DNA of 64,000 nucleotides from Saprospiraceae bacterium (GCA_019638385.1 JAHBTW010000001.1:496001-560000); one strand, 5' to 3'; counted from the first letter of the stretch, positions 18,745-26,857 are shown. Numbers and translations: made by a program. Notes: generated by a model from the letters alone, not told the origin.

Positions 18745-19812
18745 TTAGTTTAGCTGAGAGAGGATATAGTTGGCTGCTAATTCCGCCCCTCCACAAGAGG
18801 CTTCTGCTAATTTGCTCTTTGCTTTGAGGATGACTTCATTTCGAAAGATGTCTTTACAAGCACTCTCCATTATTGTCGGATCATCTCCTAATAAATTCCA
18901 ACCCCAACCTTTTTCTTGAATGACGCTTGCATTATGAACCATTTCGGCATTGGATTTTTCGCCAATCGCCATTATGGGGATGTTGAAAGCAACAGCATCT
19001 GTTAATATTCCAATGCCCGGTCGGGCAATAACAATATCTATTTTTTTGAATGCCGTCTCACTGAAATCAAACAGACGAAGGCGATCTATTCGGGGATGTA
19101 TTGCCTGAAAAAGGCGTTGATCAACATAGTATTCCACTTCCGGAATTTCTATTAGTTGCTTTAACAATCCAAGCCCTTCAACAACTCTCTTTGAAGTGCC
19201 GCCGACTGTTATCAACACTCTAAAGGTTGAACTTTTGCCTGGAGTTCTATAGGAGATATTATCACAAAACCACGGCAATGGGATCATATCGGTACCGCTC
19301 GTTACATCAGGCATAGCCATATCTTGTAACGCCAACATCTTGAATGTTCGATGATAGAGCAGCGCTTTTTCCTGTTCTGCTATGATTTGATAACCGGCAA
19401 GATAATAGGGACTCACAATAGATGACCATAAAAACGACCCCATTAATATTGCCTTTTCGTTATAAAATGCGGGGGTTACTAAATTGTCGGAAATCACGAG
19501 ACTGTTTCCCTCGTTTTTTAATGCAGCTTGAATATCGAGAACCCATTTTTCATACTGATCTGCTTTATATTCCTGGGTGGAAAAATCAGGGCAGTGTTTC
19601 ATGGAGTTGGTAACCCATTCTATACGGGATATGTCTGTAGTGTCACGCAGCCACTCCGGCAAAAATGTACTAAAAGCTTTAAGGTGCCGGCTATTGACAT
19701 GAATGCGGATTCGAACAAAGGGATGAATGTCGTAAAGCGCTTCTACTGTTTTTAGCACCCTTCTAATATGCCCAAACCCATGCGCACAAGTGAAGAAGTC
19801 AATTCTTTTCAA
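18745..19812 (-). CDS. MurG/GT28-like glycosyltransferase or nucleotide-sugar hydrolase
   Basis: 355 residues starting at a TTG (19812); no ATG exists before the in-frame stop just upstream, so the rare start codon is deliberate. The N-terminus DFFTCAHGFGHIRRVLKT is the glycine-rich acceptor loop of MurG-like GT-B proteins, VLITVGGTSKR opens the donor domain, and VIARPGIGILTDAVAFNIPIMAI is the UDP-sugar loop. In nonulosonate pathways MurG-like proteins (e.g. PseG) act as UDP-sugar hydrolases that feed NeuB-type synthases, so that role is possible beside this neuA/neuB set. A transferase role is equally possible. Confidence 0.68.
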   Translation of the reverse strand: MKRIDFFTCAHGFGHIRRVLKTVEALYDIHPFVRIRIHVNSRHLKAFSTFLPEWLRDTTDISRIEWVTNSMKHCPDFSTQEYKADQYEKWVLDIQAALKNEGNSLVISDNLVTPAFYNEKAILMGSFLWSSIVSPYYLAGYQIIAEQEKALLYHRTFKMLALQDMAMPDVTSGTDMIPLPWFCDNISYRTPGKSSTFRVLITVGGTSKRVVEGLGLLKQLIEIPEVEYYVDQRLFQAIHPRIDRLRLFDFSETAFKKIDIVIARPGIGILTDAVAFNIPIMAIGEKSNAEMVHNASVIQEKGWGWNLLGDDPTIMESACKDIFRNEVILKAKSKLAEASCGGAELAANYILSQLN

Positions 19813-19824
19813 CCGATTTAATTA

Positions 19825-20820
19825 TTAAAACTTTATAAGGACAAGTAATTTCTTGAGTAAATTATAATGATGACGAAAAGTGACTTCTCGTATAATTTTC
19901 TTTCTGTGTAACCAAGTCTTAAATGTATTTTTAAACAAGTGAAAATATATTTTGATCGCTTCAGCATTCTTATTTTCGGCTATCAATCCCTGACACAATT
20001 TAAACAAAAAAAAACCCTGCCCAAGAGAATATTCTGCCCATAACTTTTTATCATTTCGATATTCATTTAAAAAATATTCCCGCAAATACATGCTATTTAT
20101 CGGCTTCTTAGTTTTGGGTATTGATTTCATGACTCCTACATCTTTCCGATAAGCGCTCATGATTTCATTAATGTAGAAAATTGGGCCGAAACAGGAAGCA
20201 ACTAAAAACAAAGGTACATCTCCATATGGCATCTTAGAAATATAGCATATTTCTTTTTCGCCTATAATTGATTTCCTAAATGTAAATGAGCAGGTGTGAA
20301 TTACATTCTGTTGTAATAAGTACGCAGTGTTTATATTGTAAACCCCTTTAGGCACGCGCTCTATATTTTTAATAAAAGCACCATTTTTATCTATTTCAAT
20401 AATTTTTGAAAATACAGAAGAAAAACTTGGATTCCCCTCCAAAAAATCCACCTGCTTTTGCAGCTTCAGCGGGTCGGTCCAGTAGTCGTCCCCATCTAAG
20501 AGGGCTATATATTTCCCCCGGCATGTTTGCAATGTAGTGATGAAGTTATACCTGCCAGTAGGATTCCCGTTTATATATATTTTTTTAGATTGGTCTTGAA
20601 AGAGTACTTTTATTTTTTCCGGATATTTGATTTCATAATTTTTCACAATATCGGGAGTGATATCCTTTGAACCGTCCTCGCCAATCAGAATCTCAAAATC
20701 GAAGGTTGTTTTTTGTCCCAAAACGCTTTCTATTGCCTGCGTTATAAACTTCTCATGGTTATAGGCAAAGATGCAAACAGAAAGGAGCGGTGGTTTGGCT
20801 ATATTTTTCTGCACTTCCAT
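19825..20820 (-). CDS. Glycosyltransferase, GT2 family
   Basis: 331 residues. LLSVCIFAYNHEKFITQAIESVLGQ starts the GT-A domain, LIGEDGSKDITPDIV carries the first Asp motif and ALLDGDDYWTDPLKLQKQVDFLEGNP holds the DxD metal site. The same arrangement (GDDYWTDPxKLQxQVDFxExxP) occurs in the GT2 at 29622-30554, so the two are related, but the present copy is far more AT-rich. It overlaps the methyltransferase gene by 22 bp. Confidence 0.88.
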   Translation of the reverse strand: MEVQKNIAKPPLLSVCIFAYNHEKFITQAIESVLGQKTTFDFEILIGEDGSKDITPDIVKNYEIKYPEKIKVLFQDQSKKIYINGNPTGRYNFITTLQTCRGKYIALLDGDDYWTDPLKLQKQVDFLEGNPSFSSVFSKIIEIDKNGAFIKNIERVPKGVYNINTAYLLQQNVIHTCSFTFRKSIIGEKEICYISKMPYGDVPLFLVASCFGPIFYINEIMSAYRKDVGVMKSIPKTKKPINSMYLREYFLNEYRNDKKLWAEYSLGQGFFLFKLCQGLIAENKNAEAIKIYFHLFKNTFKTWLHRKKIIREVTFRHHYNLLKKLLVLIKF

Positions 20821-21719
20821 ATGATATGCTTAAACAAACTTCCTTCTTCATGTAAAAAATCAAACAACGATTTCAGTTTGTTATAGTTTTTTTCAATTTC
20901 GCTCTGTGACACCAGTCCCCGAACGAGCATTATTCTCAATATGTTTTGGAACATGGTAATTCCATGATAATCTTCAACCGAAAAACCGCTATGCTCTATA
21001 ATGGCTTGAAGCTCTTTTTTTGATTTAATCTGAAACTTGAATGTAGAATCTCCTTGCGATTCTTTAAAAAGTCTGTCTTCAAGTATTTCTATGGTTGCGT
21101 TGAGGTTTTCAAAGACCAATGTTCTGAACATCATACCTTCTATTTCCGGTTCGCTAAGGATAAAGACTCCGTTATTGATTAATAGTCGGTAGATATTCTC
21201 AATCGCACTTTTTTGATTTTCATTAAGGTAGTACAAAACGCCAATGGCCAGGATTGCAGAAAAAGTTTCAGGGTTAAAGGGTAGCTCGTCTGCATCAGTA
21301 TGTATGATGCATAATTTCTCTCTGAACCCAAGTTCTTTTGCATGGGTGTTTAAGGAGCTTAAAAGTCTGTAATCAGAGTCTAAGCATACTATTTTTTCAA
21401 ACCCTAAATCAACTAATATTTTTGTAAAACGGCCATCTCCACATCCGATGTCGAGTATGGGTTTAGAGCGATCTGTGTCTTGTAAAAAATTAGTTATCTC
21501 TTTTTGATAATAAGGTGTTTCCCAACTGATTTGATGGTGCTGGTTTTGCGTCAATTCTCTAAGGATGGCGCCTTTGGGCATGTTTTCATGAAACTCATTG
21601 GAAAGTGTTTTTTTTACGATTCCTTTAATGATGCCTTGTTCGTCATAAGATATAGTTTTTCCCTGATTTTGTAAAAAAGTAGCCCTTGAGCTGAATATAT
21701 TTTTAATCCAGGCGGTCAT
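20799..21719 (-). CDS. Class I SAM-dependent methyltransferase
   Basis: 306 residues. PILDIGCGDGRFTKILVDLGF near residue 90 is motif I, VCLDSDYRLLSSL is motif II, and LPFNPETFSAILAIGVLYYL is the post-motif region typical of the Methyltransf_11/25 group. It is probably a sugar or sugar-acid methyltransferase. The start overlaps the ATP-grasp gene by 4 bp (ATGA). Confidence 0.83.
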   Translation of the reverse strand: MTAWIKNIFSSRATFLQNQGKTISYDEQGIIKGIVKKTLSNEFHENMPKGAILRELTQNQHHQISWETPYYQKEITNFLQDTDRSKPILDIGCGDGRFTKILVDLGFEKIVCLDSDYRLLSSLNTHAKELGFREKLCIIHTDADELPFNPETFSAILAIGVLYYLNENQKSAIENIYRLLINNGVFILSEPEIEGMMFRTLVFENLNATIEILEDRLFKESQGDSTFKFQIKSKKELQAIIEHSGFSVEDYHGITMFQNILRIMLVRGLVSQSEIEKNYNKLKSLFDFLHEEGSLFKHIIWKCRKI

Positions 21720-22921
21720 TCTTTTATTTCGATTGTTAAGTATTTGTTCATATTGTAAATCAATTCTATCATTTCTTCTTCATTGGTGTATTGTAGTAAT
21801 AAAACGCCCAGTCTGTTGGCAGAACTGGAAAATGAAGAGATGCGGTCGCCGGGTTTAAAATTGTAGTGTTCGTAGAGCAGGTGTTTATTGAGTATTTCAG
21901 ATTTGGTAAAGGATTTTACCGCACCGCTCTTAGAAGCATGTACTACATAATGAGAAAAAAAGCGCCGTTCTTCGCCAAGCCTGAGATCAGTGCAATCTTC
22001 GCCGAGTGCCGTTTTTATGCTGTATTCTTTCATGTCAACGCCGGTAGAAAATGCAGTTAGCTCCGGGATCATATTGCCCCCGTTTCTGGGACCTATTTCT
22101 AAAATATAGACATTGTCTTCATTATCTACCAAAATATCGAAATTGAGCGCTCCCATTTTCATTCCAACACAGGATAAAAGTTTTTGTACTTCCTGATGCA
22201 CCTTTTCTACAATATGCGGTTCGTGCAGCGTAGGAATACTTACGGAGCAAGGCAGTAATGGGTTTGTTTGAGAAAAATGGATGTCTCCGAAGCAACGAAA
22301 AACTAATTCGCCGTTGACCAAAAAACCGTCACCGCCAATTTGGTAGCCTTTTTTATAGATAAACTCCTCAATGATGACAATGCCGGCTTTTGAAAAAGAA
22401 ATGGCAGCCTGAAACCCTGCCTCAAAGGACTGATTTGTTTTTTCGATTTTATATATTCCCTTACTTCCTGATGAATCCACAGGTTTAATTATGGTGTCTT
22501 TGCCGATAGATGTATGAAATTCAAGCGCTTCTTTATAGGTTGTTACTGCTTTTGCACGGGGCATTAAAAAACCGTTTTCCTGCATAAACTGCCGAAATAG
22601 ATCTTTTCTCGACATAATTTCTACCACGGCGTATGGATTGGTAGGCAGCCCCAATTTTTCAGCTACAAAGGCAGCCGTTGGCGCAGCAGGGTCGGAGGCA
22701 TAGGCCAAAATGCCGTCTATGGAGAGCCGTTGCGCCAATTCCAACACTTTTTCTTTATCTGTGGTACTTACATTGTGGTATTCATCTGCAAACGGATGAC
22801 CGGGGTTATTCGGCAGGTAATCGCAAGTGATCACATAGCACTCCATTTCCTTTGCCTTTTTAATTGCAGAAACTTGTATATCTGCTCCGCCGAGCATAAG
22901 CAGTTTTTTCTTTGTACTCAT
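21716..22921 (-). CDS. ATP-grasp domain ligase
   Basis: 401 residues with the order of a carbamoyl-phosphate-synthase-like ATP-grasp protein. An N-terminal preATP-grasp fold (KKLLMLGGADIQVSAIKKAKEM) leads to the ATP-binding segment IIKPVDSSGSKGIYKI near residue 140 and the metal-binding EIGPRNGGNMIPEL near 275. Such enzymes join an acid to an amine through an acyl-phosphate, e.g. to put an amino acid on a sugar acid. Its place ahead of the nonulosonate block suggests an amide-forming decoration step (inference). Confidence 0.8.
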   Translation of the reverse strand: MSTKKKLLMLGGADIQVSAIKKAKEMECYVITCDYLPNNPGHPFADEYHNVSTTDKEKVLELAQRLSIDGILAYASDPAAPTAAFVAEKLGLPTNPYAVVEIMSRKDLFRQFMQENGFLMPRAKAVTTYKEALEFHTSIGKDTIIKPVDSSGSKGIYKIEKTNQSFEAGFQAAISFSKAGIVIIEEFIYKKGYQIGGDGFLVNGELVFRCFGDIHFSQTNPLLPCSVSIPTLHEPHIVEKVHQEVQKLLSCVGMKMGALNFDILVDNEDNVYILEIGPRNGGNMIPELTAFSTGVDMKEYSIKTALGEDCTDLRLGEERRFFSHYVVHASKSGAVKSFTKSEILNKHLLYEHYNFKPGDRISSFSSSANRLGVLLLQYTNEEEMIELIYNMNKYLTIEIKE

Positions 22922-22933
22922 GATCGCTATCTA

Positions 22934-24217
22934 TTACCGCTCAATATCAGAACTCAACGCCCAATCCATTTTTGGCTTCACCACCCCTTCTTTTTTCCCC
23001 ATCCATCCCAAAGTGTCAGCGGGCTTTGAGGTCAATTCAAAAGAAACCGGTTCGGAAACGCTGAGTACAACTACGCCCCGGTTGCGTACCAGAAGCAGTT
23101 TTGAGATGGTATAAGTGCCGTGGTGCATCAGGTCGGCGGGAATTTCGCAGGCGGCTTTCAGGATGCCTGTATTGAAGTGTTGCGCTTGCAGCGCTCTGCT
23201 GGAACCGCCTACAAACACTAAGTTTCCATATTCGTCCACGAGATGAAAGGTCACATCGAGGTTGGTATTGTCTTCTCCGGTGTAGAGGAAGTCGAACTCT
23301 AAGCGAAAGCCTTGTCCTTCCTGCAGGGGCCAGTCGTGGCCGGGCAGGGGCATGACTTCTGCGCGCAGGAATTTAGCTTCCTGATTGCCGGGGGCATTGT
23401 CGGGTGTGTATTGCAGGCAGCGTTGCACATCGGCGTATTCTTTGAGGTAAAAGTCAATGGCTTCATCGGCCATGCCCATGAAGCGCAGGGCGCCGTTTTT
23501 AAGCACCAATCCATTGCGGCAGAGGTTGCGCACGGCCATCATATTATGACTCACAAACAGCACCGTCCGTCCTTGCGTGGCTACGTCTTCCATTTTCCCG
23601 AGGCACTTCTTCTGAAACTCCGCGTCTCCCACCGCCAGCACCTCATCAATGATCAATATTTCCGGTTCCAAATGTGCGGCTACGGAGAACGCGAGGCGTA
23701 CTTTCATGCCGGAGGAGTAGAACTTCACGGGGGTGTCCAAGTATTTTTCCACGCCGGAGAAGTCCACGATTTCGTCGAGTTTGGTATTGATTTCGCGGCG
23801 AGTCATGCCGAGGATGGTGCCATTCATGAAGATGTTTTCGCGGCCGGTGAGTTCGGGGTGGAAACCGGTGCCTACTTCGAGCAGGGCGGAGACGCGGCCT
23901 TTGAGGCGTACTTCGCCGGTGCTGGGTTCGGTGATGCGGGAGAGTATTTTGAGCAGGGTGCTTTTGCCGGCGCCGTTGTGGCCGATGATGCCGAGTACTT
24001 CGCCTTGTTGTACTTCAAAGTTGATGTCTTTGAGTGCCCAGAAGATGCTGTCGTCGTCGGCGCCGAACCGGCTCATGGATCGGAGTCGGCGCAGGTTGTC
24101 GAGGGGTGCGCGGAGGATGCCGCCGATTTGACCGAGGAAGGTATCGGGGCGGTTTTCGCGCAGACCGATGCGGTAGCGTTTGGAGAGGTTATGGACTTGG
24201 ATGACTGGGTTGCTCAT
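22934..24217 (-). CDS. wzt: ABC transporter ATP-binding protein with C-terminal Wzt domain
   Basis: 427 residues. GHNGAGKSTLLK near residue 74 is Walker A, YSSGMKVRLAFSVA near 170 the ABC signature and EILIIDEVLAVGD the Walker B. After ~260 a beta-rich domain (residues ~265-420) follows, as in Wzt proteins that recognise the polysaccharide end before export. It pairs with wzm at 27598-28419, but the two genes are separated by 3.4 kb of accessory genes and repeats instead of being adjacent. The intact start codon touches the first copy of the 67-bp repeat array directly. Confidence 0.92.
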   Translation of the reverse strand: MSNPVIQVHNLSKRYRIGLRENRPDTFLGQIGGILRAPLDNLRRLRSMSRFGADDDSIFWALKDINFEVQQGEVLGIIGHNGAGKSTLLKILSRITEPSTGEVRLKGRVSALLEVGTGFHPELTGRENIFMNGTILGMTRREINTKLDEIVDFSGVEKYLDTPVKFYSSGMKVRLAFSVAAHLEPEILIIDEVLAVGDAEFQKKCLGKMEDVATQGRTVLFVSHNMMAVRNLCRNGLVLKNGALRFMGMADEAIDFYLKEYADVQRCLQYTPDNAPGNQEAKFLRAEVMPLPGHDWPLQEGQGFRLEFDFLYTGEDNTNLDVTFHLVDEYGNLVFVGGSSRALQAQHFNTGILKAACEIPADLMHHGTYTISKLLLVRNRGVVVLSVSEPVSFELTSKPADTLGWMGKKEGVVKPKMDWALSSDIER

Positions 24218-24757
24218 TTGAAACGCACAGTTTTTTTATTTTTGAAACACATAGAGACATAGTAACATAGGCGGTTATTTCTCTATTGAAACGCACAGTT
24301 TTTTTATTTTGAAACGCAAAGAGACATAGTAACATAGGCGGTTATTTCTCTATTGAAACGCACAGTTTTTTTATTTTTGAAACACATAGAGACATAGTAA
24401 CATAGGGGGTTATTTCTCTATTGAAACGCACAGTTTTTTTATTTTTGAAACACATAGAGACATAGTAACATAGGCGGTTATGTCTCTATTGAAACGCACA
24501 GTTTTTTTATTTTTGAAACACATAGAGACATAGTAACATAGGCGGTTATGTCTCTATTGAAACGCACAGTTTTTTTATTTTGAAACGCAAAGAGACATAG
24601 TAACATAGGCGGTTATGTCTCTATTGTAGCGTACAGTTTTTTTATTTTGAAACGCAAAGAGACATAGTAACATAGGCGGTTATGTCTCTATTGTAGCGTA
24701 CAGTTTTTTTATTTTGAAACGCAAAGAGACATAGTAACATAGGCGGCTTTCTATGTC
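24218..24757. repeat. Tandem repeat array A, 8 copies of a 67-68 bp unit
   Basis: Units start at 24218, 24286, 24353, 24421, 24489, 24557, 24624 and 24691. Each reads TTGAAACGCACAG, a T-run, GAAACACATAGAGACATAG, TAACATAGGCGG and TTATKTCTCTA. Copies 1-5 share one variant; the last ones carry GAAACGCAAAG and TTGTAGCGTACAG, so the array has diverged as blocks. The GAGACATAG and TCTCTA parts can pair within a unit. The array begins at the base after the wzt start codon. Confidence 0.95.
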
Positions 24758-24871
24758 TCTATGTTTCTATGTGTTTCCATAAAAAGAAAAGGAAATCTTT
24801 GCGTTTTCATAAAAAAAGAAAAGGAAATTTATGTGTTTCCATAAAAAAAGAAAGGGAATGTATGTGTTTCA
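24740..24871. repeat. Terminal inverted segment and 30-32 bp sub-repeats next to array A
   Basis: The array ends in CTATGTCTCTATGTTTCTATG, the near reverse complement of the unit core, able to fold back on it. It is followed by three A/G-rich sub-repeats whose shared GTGTTTCCAT-type start recurs at 24771, 24801, 24833 and (partial) 24864. The last partial copy supplies the stop codon of the GxxExxY gene at 24869. Confidence 0.85.
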
Positions 24872-25285
24872 CTCCGGAAGGAGGTTGAAGTATTGATTGA
24901 CGAAAGTTTTCTGGCCTTCGTTAAAGATATTGCGGCAATTAAAATTGATGAGGATGGCTTTAGGTACTTTGAGCAAGCGGGCGTAGGTCATAGCCTGAGC
25001 ATCGAAAATGGGGTGCCATTCGGCCACAGCTTTGATTTCGAGCACAATGCAATCCTGAACGAGCATATCAAGGCGTAGTCTGGAGTCGAGTGTATTACCT
25101 TTGTAAAGAAGCGGTATGCTGAGTTGCCGGACGACCTTGAGGTTGCGGTTTTCAAGTTCGTAGGTCATGCATTCTTCATAAACTTGTTCGAGGAGGCCAG
25201 GCCCCATTTCCTGGTGTACGTCTATGGCAGCGCCGATGATTTCGTAGGTGAGCTCAGTTAGATATTGTTTAGTGATGACTTCCAT
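24869..25285 (-). CDS. GxxExxY family protein (PD-(D/E)XK nuclease-like fold)
   Basis: About 138 residues from the ATG at 25285 (MEVITKQYLTELTYEI); the frame is open further upstream only through repeat sequence. GPGLLEQVYEECMTYEL contains the name-giving G-x2-E-x2-Y motif. DMLVQDCIVLEIKAVAEW supplies the D...ExK pair of the PDDEXK fold, and YARLLKVPKAILINFN is the conserved C-terminal part. The biochemical role of the family is not established. The gene lies exactly between two related 67-bp repeat arrays, which looks like a cassette. Confidence 0.9.
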   Translation of the reverse strand: MEVITKQYLTELTYEIIGAAIDVHQEMGPGLLEQVYEECMTYELENRNLKVVRQLSIPLLYKGNTLDSRLRLDMLVQDCIVLEIKAVAEWHPIFDAQAMTYARLLKVPKAILINFNCRNIFNEGQKTFVNQYFNLLPE

Positions 25286-25299
25286 GATGTAACGGATCG

Positions 25300-25598
25300 C
25301 TTTTTTATTTCGAACACATAGTTTTTTTATTTTAAACACATAGAGACATAGAAACATAGACGGCTAAGTCTCTATTATTTCAAACAGGTTTTTTATTTTA
25401 AACACATAGAGACATAGAAACATAGACGGCTAAGTCTCTATTATTTCAAACAGGTTTTTTTATTTTAAACACATAGAGACATAGAAACATAGACGGCTAA
25501 GTCTCTATTATTTCAAACAGGTTTTTTTATTTTAAACACATAGAGACATAGAAACATAGACGGTTTTCTATGTCTCTATGTTTCTATGTGTTTCCATA
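25300..25598. repeat. Tandem repeat array B, 4 copies of a 66-67 bp unit with inverted end
   Basis: AAACACATAGAGACATAG recurs at 25334, 25400, 25467 and 25534, each followed by AAACATAGACGG, CTAAGTCTCTATTATTTC and AAACAGG plus a T-run. The core is the same as in array A but the linkers differ. The right end again turns into the inverted TCTATGTCTCTATGTTTC followed by TATGTGTTTCCATAAAAA, as at the end of array A. Confidence 0.93.
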
Positions 25599-25668
25599 AA
25601 AACTTTTGGCGCAGGCCGATGCGGTATCGTTTGAAGAGGTTTTGGACTTGGATGACGGTATTACTCAT
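25576..25668 (-). pseudogene. Truncated duplicate of the wzt 5' end
   Basis: From the ATG at 25668 the sequence encodes MSNTVIQVQNLFKRYRIGLR, matching the first 20 residues of wzt (MSNPVIQVHNLSKRYRIGLR) at 17 positions. The DNA matches at roughly 52 of 60 bases by eye. Homology stops at ~25613, where the inverted end of array B begins, and the frame then runs out at 25576. It is therefore a wzt remnant cut off exactly at the repeat boundary. Confidence 0.85.
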
Positions 25669-25833
25669 GATAATGGTAAACGGAATTTTGTGTGGTGTTT
25701 GGGAGCCGCGTGTCCGTTCGGCATTCGTGTGTCCCGCCAATGGTGGGGTTGAAAATATGGATAATATCCTTTTTGTCAATCAATTACACAATCGTGGCAT
25801 CGTTCTTTTTCTGGATAAAAAGAACCAAAAATC

Positions 25834-26031
25834 ACGGCTTTACAGGTTTTTTAACGTTCCGCCGAATCGAAAAAACCTAAACCCGACAAACTCGCTTTTG
25901 GCATTTGTATCTACCCTCAGCATTGTAGGTTGTTTAACTGTTTGCTTCGCGTCGGGTAGTGGTTTTGCTCATACAGTGTCGGCCTTTTAACGGTTTTTTC
26001 GACCCGGCTCCACTAAAACCTGTAATGCCGG
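25834..26031. repeat. Long imperfect inverted repeat (~200 bp)
   Basis: Left arm CGGCTTTACAGGTTTT (from 25834) pairs with AAAACCTGTAATGCCG (26015-26030). Inside it GCCGAATCGAAAAAACC (25861-25877) pairs with GGTTTTTTCGACCCGGC (25992-26008), and a weaker CCCGACA/TGTCGG pair lies further in. No credible ORF runs through it. It could be a MITE-like or transcribed structured element; no transposase is present. Confidence 0.7.
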
Positions 26032-26054
26032 TCCTCGCGTTGCGTTGCTGATGC

Positions 26055-26222
26055 TCATGCTGGCTGTTGTTGCAGGCGCTGGGGCAGCAATTGCTTTAAT
26101 TGTTGATTTTCTCTTTTTAATTGCTCATTTTCAGTTGCTAATTGCTGAATTTTCTGTACAGATGAAGCAACTTGTTGCAGCATCTCCTTCAATTGCTTTT
26201 TCAGCGCATCAGCAGCCTGCAT
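26055..26222 (-). CDS. Small coiled-coil ORF
   Basis: 55 residues from the ATG at 26222. The sequence is one heptad-patterned helix (LKEMLQQVASSVQKIQQL, then ENEQLKRENQQLKQLL) of leucine-zipper type ending in Gln/Pro. It overlaps the end of the DUF5615-like gene by 14 bp in another frame. I do not recognise the family. It may be the tail of an otherwise lost gene or simply coding-like repetitive DNA. Confidence 0.3.
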   Translation of the reverse strand: MQAADALKKQLKEMLQQVASSVQKIQQLATENEQLKRENQQLKQLLPQRLQQQPA

Positions 26223-26418
26223 TGATAAGGTGCGCTTTAAGAAAATCACTGTCTTTGGTAATAATGATGCGGTTTTCTTTTTCGGCCAAGTCAATAATAA
26301 AAAAGTCACCGCTTAAATTTTCTCGGGGTAAATCTCTTGTATGAATGGCATCGTGACCTTGCTTTCTCAGCCATGATTTTAAGGATAGGGGCAACTGTGC
26401 ATCCACAAGAAACTTCAT
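26209..26418 (-). CDS. DUF5615 PIN-like toxin-type protein, probably C-terminally truncated
   Basis: 69 residues: KFLVDAQLPLSLKSWLRKQGHDAIHTRDLP, then DFFIIDLAEKENRIIITKDSDFL. The VDAQLP and ITKDSDF acidic sites match the PIN-like DUF5615 fold, but full family members are usually ~110 residues, so about 40 C-terminal residues are missing and replaced by AHLINAGC and a stop. It overlaps the DUF433 gene by one base (TGATG), the usual order for this two-gene toxin-antitoxin-like pair. The truncation may have inactivated it. Confidence 0.78.
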   Translation of the reverse strand: MKFLVDAQLPLSLKSWLRKQGHDAIHTRDLPRENLSGDFFIIDLAEKENRIIITKDSDFLKAHLINAGC

Positions 26419-26663
26419 CAGGCGGCGACTACTTTGTGAATGCTGTTCACTTTTACAAGTCTTGAAGCAAACACGAGACAGGCCTTGAGATCATCTTCTT
26501 CGAGGTCGGGGTAGTCCTCCAGAATTTCCTGATGTGTCATTCCGGCAGCGAGGATATCGAGGATGAATTCCACCGGGTATCTAAGGTTGCGTACGGTCGG
26601 TTTACCGAAACATACGTTCGGATTAATCGTAATTCTTTTTAAGATATCGTTAGATTCCATCAT
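26418..26663 (-). CDS. DUF433 antitoxin-like protein
   Basis: About 81 residues from tandem ATGs at 26663/26660 (MMESNDILKRITINPNVCFG). KPTVRNLRYPVEFILDILAAGMTHQEILEDYPDLEEDDLKACLVFASRL is the helix-turn-helix-like DUF433 core. DUF433 and DUF5615 genes commonly pair, with DUF433 as the proposed antitoxin/DNA-binding partner. Frame sequence upstream of 26663 looks non-coding. Confidence 0.85.
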   Translation of the reverse strand: MMESNDILKRITINPNVCFGKPTVRNLRYPVEFILDILAAGMTHQEILEDYPDLEEDDLKACLVFASRLVKVNSIHKVVAA

Positions 26664-26779
26664 TGTATAGGCTTTGAGAAATAATTGAACTGATAAAACA
26701 TGGACTGGGAAGAAATGGTTGCTACTATCGTCAGAGCTTCTAAAGGCTACTTCGGGTTTCATGGGAGTAACAATATGGA

Positions 26780-26806
26780 CTATGTCTCTATGTTACTATG
26801 TGTTTC
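26780..26806. repeat. Solo copy of the 67-bp repeat core
   Basis: CTATGTCTCTATGTTACTAT followed by GTGTTTC is the reverse complement of the array core (GAAACACATAGTAACATAGAG). It sits alone in the 194-bp gap between DUF433 and Uma2 and is followed by an A-run. It is the third site of this element within 2.6 kb. Confidence 0.85.
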
Positions 26807-26857
26807 AAAAAAAAAACGGTGCAAAGATTACCGCTACCGGTGCTACGTTATGGTTAT

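Noticed and set aside
23312..24262. Plus-strand open frame opposite wzt
   Set aside because: Antisense of the ABC ATPase with biased composition and no motifs.
24218..25598. CRISPR array
   Set aside because: The 67-bp units are contiguous tandem repeats without unique spacers, and no cas genes are present.
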